From assembly GCA_028023455.1 (NCBI GenBank), contig JAQFVV010006472.1:1179886-1243885 (forward strand): a stretch of 64,000 nt of DNA, read 5' to 3'. This document shows, one piece after another, positions 58,521 to 64,000 of the stretch (position 1 is the stretch's first letter; every line of letters begins with the position of its first letter). Made by a program: the position numbers and the translations under genes. The notes under the pieces were generated by a model. The model was not told the origin of the DNA, made no database searches, and saw only the letters and a program-made list of their open reading frames with translations. Source of the DNA: Epiperipatus broadwayi (lineage: Eukaryota > Onychophora > Udeonychophora > Euonychophora > Peripatidae).

Positions 58521-59065
58521 AAAAAATTGATGATCTGTAATATTTTTATCAGTTCCTGTTATTTAGTAATTTAAAATTTTATTGTTATAGTCTAAACAAT
58601 TAAGTGCAACAGTCAAAATACTTTTATTCTGGAATGATAACAATAGAGTTATCTCTTTATAAATTATGAACAGCAACAAATTATCTTCTAGATAAATTAG
58701 TTTTTGGAGTCCTCATATTTTTATAATATCACAAACTTCAAATCTAATAATATCAGTGGCAGTATGTAAGTTTATATTTTTAAAGAAGATGCTGCATTAT
58801 AAATGTTTTCAATTGGGATATATTTAGAAGACAACACAAAACTAAAATCTTTCTTCAATAGAAATGGTGATCTTGTGATGATTAATTAGTGTAGTTCTGA
58901 AATATACAATATTGTCAAAAATAGATCACAGAATTAGATGAATAATATTACCCAATGTTATATGATTCTTATTATTATCAGCTGTAATTGCTGATCTCTT
59001 CATGGATAAATTTGAGAATCAAGAAAAAAAATTTGAATTTAGCAATTGAAGTTAGGAGATATAAA

Positions 59066-59106
59066 AGTTCTGAAGAAGATTGTTGGGGCAATCGAAACTG
59101 TAAACT
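59066..59106 (+). ncRNA. Hammerhead-like ribozyme motif (PLE pair I)
   Basis: AGTT (helix I), CTGAAGA, one A, hairpin GATTG-TTGGGG-CAATC with five perfect pairs, GAAA, helix III C-T-G closed by A-T, cleavage position A (GTA), then AACT pairing with AGTT. Both invariant cores CUGANGA and GAAA are exact. Helix III has a one-base loop, so a monomer would be strained. Downstream comes AAATAAAGC as in other PLE tails. It lies at the 5' side of the plus-strand fragment, as a pseudo-LTR would. Confidence 0.55.
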
Positions 59107-59479
59107 GTAAAAGAGGGTGGTAAATAAAGCATTATGTAGCAGTAGTAAAGTGCATGAATGAATTAATATTATATGGTATTGAATGCATGTAATAAGAGAT
59201 CTTTCATTGGGCTCAGACATATGAGTGATATATTTGTTATATGATCTTATGGTATTGATACTTATTCTTTTCTTGTTTTTTTAATGGAGAGTATTTAAAG
59301 TTAAATTTACTATAGAAGTTTAAAATAAGAAAACATTTTCCTTTTTAGATGTTTTAGATCACCTAAAAATCTTTTAGTTCATTATGGAAGTTGAAAATAA
59401 CAAAACATTTTCTTATTTAGATGTTTTAGTGTAAAAACCTCAGATGCTTTAATTGCCTAATAATCTAATGCATCTTTGT

Positions 59480-60060
59480 TAATATCTGTTTATAGAAAAT
59501 CCATCATTACAAATAAATACTTCAATTTTAATGCCATCATCATCATTCTCATATGTTTTCTGTGACAAAAAATTTTTTGATGAGAGCATATAGTTTATCT
59601 GATAAAGATTATCTTGCTCAAGAAAAAGCATTAGCTAAAAAATACTCTATTCTCTAATGATTACAGTAAAACTATTATATATAAGATTTACAGATTGTTG
59701 ATACTAAGGAAAAAAAATGGTGGGACTTACAGATAAGATTAGTAGATGACTGTCTAACATTAAGGCTATCTTTTCCATTAGCAAAAAAACTTGATTTTTT
59801 TTTCATAAGCCTTAAAAACAAGGTACTCTTAGAACACCAACTTGTCTATAAAATTTCATGTTCATGGTACCCAAGTAATTATGTGGGTCAGTCAATATAT
59901 GTATGGTCAATCACATAGATATATTGGTATCAGAATTAGGAGCATAGGAATGCCCTCAATCAAAATTGATCATACAACCTTTACATTGCATTTTTTACAA
60001 ATTAGTCACATTCCAGACTTTGGTAGGGTCTTTTGAAATTTTAAAAACGCCAAACAGATT
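59480..60060 (+). pseudogene. Decayed Penelope-like element fragment, plus-strand copy (pair I)
   Basis: Near 59575 the translation shows FDERAYSLSDKDYLAQEKAL in broken frames, like the linker between RT and endonuclease in PLEs. From 59842 on an open piece includes SNYVGQS (another frame), YIGIRIR, then LHFLQISHIPDFGRVF, matching the NYVG strand, the Arg helix and the H..H region of the GIY-YIG domain. The match to 57200-57480 (HLLEIGHIPNF) shows it is the same family in opposite orientation. The RT is absent. Confidence 0.6.
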
Positions 60061-60069
60061 TTAAAAATG

Positions 60070-61185
60070 AGATGAAATTGAATGTGTTTCCAGGCTTAAG
60101 AAAGACTATTATTTATCTATTTGTTTTTCTAAAATTATTTTTACTAAAGTATAAAACAAAATTTTTTACGAATTTTTTTTTTTAATTCACTTCCTATTCT
60201 GATTAAACAACCATTTAATATACATATGAATGGCTATTCTTAAATTCACATGCAATCGCAATGTCATTATTATTTGAAATAAAACAGGTCTTTATTACAA
60301 CCTTAGCCTTGACAAAGATACAAGCGATTTCTTAAAAATGTTAGCTATTTCAACAAAAAATTAATACGTGATGTGACCCAAAAAAGATTTTAATTTTATC
60401 ATATAACGATCAAAATCTTCCTTACAATATATATATATATATTACCCACTAAGCTGATCACAGTATAATGGTGACATTTTATTTATTTAAAGATAAAATA
60501 ATGACACTAATAATGTCATTAAAATTTTTAATTGATCACTCCCTTTAGAAAAATATACTAACAAACTTAGAAGGTTTTATAGCTGAAATACCGAATATTC
60601 AAAATTGCCACAGCCAACTTATATTATTAAAAACGTTATCAGTGTGAAAAGTATCTTAAATTTGAATTAGGGCTATAATCAGCGGCAATGATTTTTCGTA
60701 TGATAGAACTAATTAAAATAAAATAAAAAATACCAGCTACTTTTTAAACTAAACAAATCTTTACAAAGTAAAATATTTTGCTTAAAATTTCAGCCCTAAA
60801 TTTATATACATACATACACACGTTATTCGCTCATTTTAAAATTGTTAATGTAATTTTTTTGTTTGTAATAACATATATAATTTAACTGGGGGGGGGGGGG
60901 AATCACCTGCTTTCAATTTTCCATTTATATAAAACATAATAACAGAAAAGAAAAAAAATCCCAAACAGACCTTGAAACAATCTTTCCTAAAGCACTCGAT
61001 AGTAATCCAATCAACTTAATAGTATAGTTAGAAAATCTACCTAGCATTTTTAAAATATATAAGTCTATTTTCTAAATACAACATAAAACAGATGCTTAGA
61101 ATTTAAAAACTTTTTTCAAGATTTACTTTTTGTCTGAAATTTAATTAATATTAAAATAAAGTAAAATTTGATATATTATATAGTA
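60070..61185. other. A+T-rich sequence, nothing recognised
   Basis: A G12 run lies at about 60889-60900. No gene or structured repeat can be supported. Confidence 0.45.
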
Positions 61186-61193
61186 CAATATAG

Positions 61194-61741
61194 TAGCGTT
61201 TCTCAAACTTTTTGCCGCGTGAACCAATAGACTTCATTGAAATAGTTCTGCGACCCAAATGTTTATTACATACATTATAATATAGAATAAAAGAGATATT
61301 ACATCAGCACGTATTGTATATATGTATATATTCGGATCAATTTGATAATATTTATAATGAACAAATAATTTGTAAGTTAAAAGTTGAGTTAAAGTTAAAC
61401 TACATATTTTTTAAAAGCTTAACACGTTTTGTTAATTACCAAAAAAAAAGTGTTTTCTTTTCAAATAAGGTTTTATTTATATACGAAATACAAGCAAAAA
61501 TTATATTTTGAAAATAATCGCAAAATTTAACATTATGATTATTTAAATTCAAATTTACAATTGAATTTGAGAAAACTACACAAAGCATAGTTAGTATTAC
61601 TTACTATTTTTTTTTTATTAATACTAATATTGTCTTAAAATGTAAAAAGTCTTTTGCTATTAGATATTTATGTTTTTATTTCTCAGTGCATATTCGCGAC
61701 CCATTAAAAATTTAATGCGACCCAAAGGTTGAGAAACGCTG
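61194..61741. mobile_element. Non-autonomous hAT transposon
   Basis: The terminal inverted repeats are (T/C)AGCGTTTCTCAA(A/C)CTTT at both ends. Inside them are GCGACCCA-type subterminal motifs (61250 and 61696-61722) typical of hAT elements with GGGTCGC ends. The 8-bp flanks CAATATAG (61186-61193) and CAATGTAG (61742-61749) agree in 7 of 8 bases, the length expected for hAT target duplications. The 548-bp body has no transposase frame; the 65-codon frame at 61314-61511 is Lys/Phe-rich and unrecognised. Confidence 0.75.
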
Positions 61742-61751
61742 CAATGTAGAA

Positions 61752-62260
61752 TCTTTTCAAGATCAATTTAAAATTACCGCTAATTACTATTATTTTCATT
61801 TAAAAATTCATTTCAAACCCTTTTTAACAGTTAAATTTTAAGGTAAGTAAATCTTTTTTCTCTTTTTCTAAATGTTCGCCTTCGATTTTGTTTTTCTTAT
61901 TAATACCTTTTCTACATTAAGTTTTAAATTAAATCAAATATTAATACCCTCATCTTCGACCTTTATTTAATAAATCTTAAAGTAAAGTTTTTTAATTCAA
62001 ATTTTAATACTTAATAAAGATTAATACACGTTATGGCTCTATACATTTATAATATTTATTGCCTTCAATTTAAACATTTATGATTAAAATAATTACAGTT
62101 ATATTTTTTATTGTAACTTTAAACTTTACGAAATAAATTTTAAAGAAAAAAACTTTATTTCATACTAAAGTTATATTATTACCATTATAACTAAATTCTC
62201 AAAGGCTTTTTTTTTTAAAAAAAAATTCTAATATAGCATAAAATTCTATAAATATATTTT
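61752..62260. other. A+T-rich sequence, nothing recognised
   Basis: No gene or structured repeat can be supported. Confidence 0.45.
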
Positions 62261-62267
62261 AAATATA

Positions 62268-62335
62268 GGGGGTTTGAACTCAGACTTTCAAGCAATCGTC
62301 AACTATCAACACTATCTCATACTACCGATACACAT
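62268..62335 (-). repeat. Possible tRNA-derived fragment
   Basis: On the minus strand a B-box-like GAGTTCAAACCC matches the pol III consensus, and a TAGTATGAGATAG segment lies about 45 bp upstream where an A-box would be. No clear acceptor stem was found. It is not a functional tRNA gene. Confidence 0.3.
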
Positions 62336-62439
62336 GACCACACACATAACTTTTATTTAAAATAACCATACGGACTTGAATTGCTCATGGCATTGCTACT
62401 AATGAGTTTTTTATTATTATGGGTTTGAAAAAACTTGAA

Positions 62440-63150
62440 ACCAGAGTTATAAGTGATACTGTAATTTTATCTAATATCTGAGTTTTCTATATCAATGATA
62501 TACTTGCTGTATAGCCACATAGTAAAGCATTATTACAAATATTTTGAATGTAGGTCAATTAAATAAAAAAGCACAAATGTCATTCTTAGATGTTTTTGTG
62601 ACAAAACTATCTCATAGTAAAAAAAAACTATACAGAAACCCATACACATAGGAAAATATTCAGCATATACATCCAATTATGAAACAATACACATGAAGTG
62701 GAGTTATATCATTACAGAACAGAGCATAAGAAATTTCTTTGGAAGTTTCTTGGGAAAAATAAGTCCAACACATGGTTATCCATCAATTGTCATTAAATAA
62801 CTTTAAATAACAATAATAACAAGAAGAAGCATTAAAAAATAAGCAGTAATGGATATTGTGATAATCTGTACATACTAGGGAAATGAGACAAATTAAATAG
62901 TAAATCAATATACTATAAAAACAGGTTTGAAAAGCTATAGTACATTATAATAAAAATCTCAATTTCTATAAAACCTAAAGACAAAATGCTAAAAAACTAC
63001 TGAATTTATGAAATACTGCATCAATATATTGATGAAATCAGTAGCTTAATCATAAAACAAGAAAAACATAGTAATCATTACAAAGGAAAGAAATGCATCT
63101 AAAGTATCAGATTATGCATGTGCTAAAGATATGTTTAATTGAGAAAAATA
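62440..63150 (+). pseudogene. Decayed Penelope-like RT and GIY-YIG polyprotein
   Basis: In broken plus-strand frames the order is FYINDILAV (62485; RT motif C, normally RYVDDI, with Asn in place of the first Asp), MSFLDVFVTKLSH (62578), KLYRNPYT (62625), KYSAYTSNY and NRA. These are the segments after the RT active site of PLEs (FLDV.V.., YRKPT.T..Y....S.H). Further on, IYEI near 63008 and SKVSDYAC near 63103 recall the VYEIPC and K.ADHA.. parts of the endonuclease. Stops are numerous. The palindrome at 63162-63501 follows directly and is probably its tail. Confidence 0.65.
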
Positions 63151-63269
63151 AAAATAAAGCAGACAAAACTCTCTCCATATAGTAGTGCCACCCTGTGCCA
63201 ATCAGAGTAATCAATGGACGTCAGAAGGCTTGTGCATAAAATCCCTATCTAGTGCCTACTCATCCAATA

Positions 63270-63311
63270 TCCCCAGACTAGTTTCTGGCTTGTGGCCTTC
63301 ATCAGTGAGGA
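63270..63311 (-). ncRNA. Hammerhead-like ribozyme motif, left arm of palindrome G
   Basis: Minus strand: TCCTCA (helix I), CTGATGA, A, hairpin GGC-CACAA-GCC, A, GAAA, helix III C-TA-G closed by A-T, GTC cleavage triplet, then TGGGGA pairing with TCCTCA over six pairs (one G-U). The cores CUGAUGA and GAAA and the GUC site are exactly those of hammerhead ribozymes. The A-A at the base of helix II is the one departure. Confidence 0.6.
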
Positions 63312-63351
63312 GCTTTGGATCTGAGAGGTGCAGTGCTCTCAGATCCAAAGC

Positions 63352-63393
63352 TCCTCACTGACGAAGGCCACAAGCCAGAAACTAGTCTGGGGA
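63352..63393 (+). ncRNA. Hammerhead-like ribozyme motif, right arm of palindrome G
   Basis: The layout is the same as in the left arm, with CTGACGA as the core, which still fits CUGANGA. Helices I and III and the GUC site are unchanged. Confidence 0.6.
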
Positions 63394-63509
63394 TATTGGA
63401 TGAGTAGGCACTAGATAGGGATGTTATGCACAAGCCTTCTGGCATTCATTGATTACTCTGGTTGGAACTGAGCTGCACTACTATATGGAGAGAGTTTTGC
63501 CTGTTTTAA

Positions 63510-64000
63510 GAACAGTAATGTGCTAACATAAGAAATGGTGATCATGTGATGAAAAATAAAAATATTGAATAGAGAGGAAAAAGTAAAAAAAAAAAATTAA
63601 AAAATGGCAAACAACCTCATAGTGGTAATTCATAATATTTTAAAATAATTCATTAATCTTTCTCTAAAAAAGAAAAAAATGGGAAAATCAGGAGACACAT
63701 AAAATTTCTACTAACTATTGCTTTTGACAGAATAGCCTAATAGTTTAGAGTATCATGTTAAATTTAATATTTATAAACCTAGTACTGTCACTGATGAAAC
63801 CAATAATATCTGAAGAAGAGAAAAAAAAATAGTATTCAAACAATGTCTTCTATACTAATGTGCTTGTTGTTACTAAAGCTGAACATATTTGGAAAAATAT
63901 GCAAAAAAGTTTGAATTTACTAAAAAATATTTAATAATTGATGTTGATGATAGAAATAATCTAGTGTACAATTAATGGTAATGTTTGCAACAAAAATATT
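63510..64000. other. A+T-rich sequence, nothing recognised
   Basis: No gene can be supported. Near 63730-63830 phrases such as CTGATGAAACC and TCTGAAGAAGAG recall PLE tails, but no stem can be drawn. Confidence 0.35.

Larger units (their letters stand above)
56716..59060 (-). mobile_element. Decayed Penelope-like element, minus-strand copy (pair I)
   Basis: It reads from an RT motif at about 58.4 kb to an endonuclease at about 57.3 kb and a tail with AATAAAACATTTTGGC at about 56745, then (TA)n. The copy faces away from the plus-strand fragment at 59.5-60.06 kb, which carries the same family's endonuclease, so this is another outward-facing inverted pair. Confidence 0.65.
63162..63501. mobile_element. 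Penelope-like tail palindrome G, near-perfect arms
   Basis: The arms 63162-63327 and 63336-63501 are inverted copies around the 8-base centre GTGCAGTG. They are nearly identical, with a few substitutions and short indels (for example CTGATGA against CTGACGA). Each arm read outward has CTCTCAGATCCAAAGC, a hammerhead-like motif, GATATTGGATGAGTAGGCAC and CTATATGGAGAGAG. The composition is richer in G+C than the surroundings. A solitary arm of the same family lies at 9.5 kb. Confidence 0.8.

Overview
The window is a very A+T-rich (roughly three quarters A+T by eye) piece of eukaryotic, almost certainly invertebrate animal, nuclear DNA. No host protein-coding gene, rRNA gene or functional tRNA gene could be recognised. 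Nearly everything that can be named is transposable-element DNA, mostly decayed, lying in A+T-rich sequence with long (TA)n tracts. The element types present (EN-containing Penelope-like elements, RTE-like and other LINEs, Ty3/gypsy-type gag, pogo/Tigger-like, hAT and tRNA-derived SINEs) fit many invertebrates. The species cannot be determined from the sequence.

Layout. 0.4-2.1 kb: tandem A+T repeats, an inverted pair of Penelope-like (PLE) endonuclease tails and a (TA)n hairpin. 2.1-18 kb: mostly unassigned, with a 350-bp direct repeat (7.2-7.7 kb), one PLE tail with a hammerhead-like motif (9.5 kb) and foldbacks at 13.2, 13.4, 16.7 and 18.2 kb. 18.6-24.6 kb: the PLE centre of the window. 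It holds an almost complete RT plus GIY-YIG element on the + strand, joined head-to-head to a truncated minus-strand copy. A second palindromic PLE dimer is inserted inside the minus arm, and two further palindromic PLE dimers follow. 26.7-35.7 kb: short tRNA-derived SINEs, LINE remnants on both strands, a pogo/Tigger-like element and a foldback. 36.1-41.3 kb: one long decayed LINE (zinc knuckle, AP-endonuclease, RT). 43.86-54.23 kb: a 10.4-kb minus-strand LTR element with LTRs of about 3.4-3.6 kb, carrying only gag and protease remnants. 56.7-60.1 kb: an inverted pair of decayed PLE copies. 61.2-61.7 kb: a non-autonomous hAT element with an 8-bp target duplication. 62.4-63.5 kb: a decayed PLE followed by a near-perfect PLE-tail palindrome.

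Two themes tie the window together. First, PLE sequences repeatedly occur as head-to-head inverted pairs with both 3' ends facing outward (about 0.9-1.7, 18.9-19.8, 18.7-22.9, 23.7-24.0, 24.1-24.6, 57-60 and 63.2-63.5 kb). Second, the tails of at least four different PLE families carry the same compact RNA-like module: helix I, CTGANGA, short hairpin, GAAA, 2-3 bp helix III, then a GUH-type site. This is the layout of a type I hammerhead ribozyme with a minimal helix III. Hammerheads are known from Penelope-like elements; here several families, one with a paired compensatory change, sit within one 64-kb stretch.
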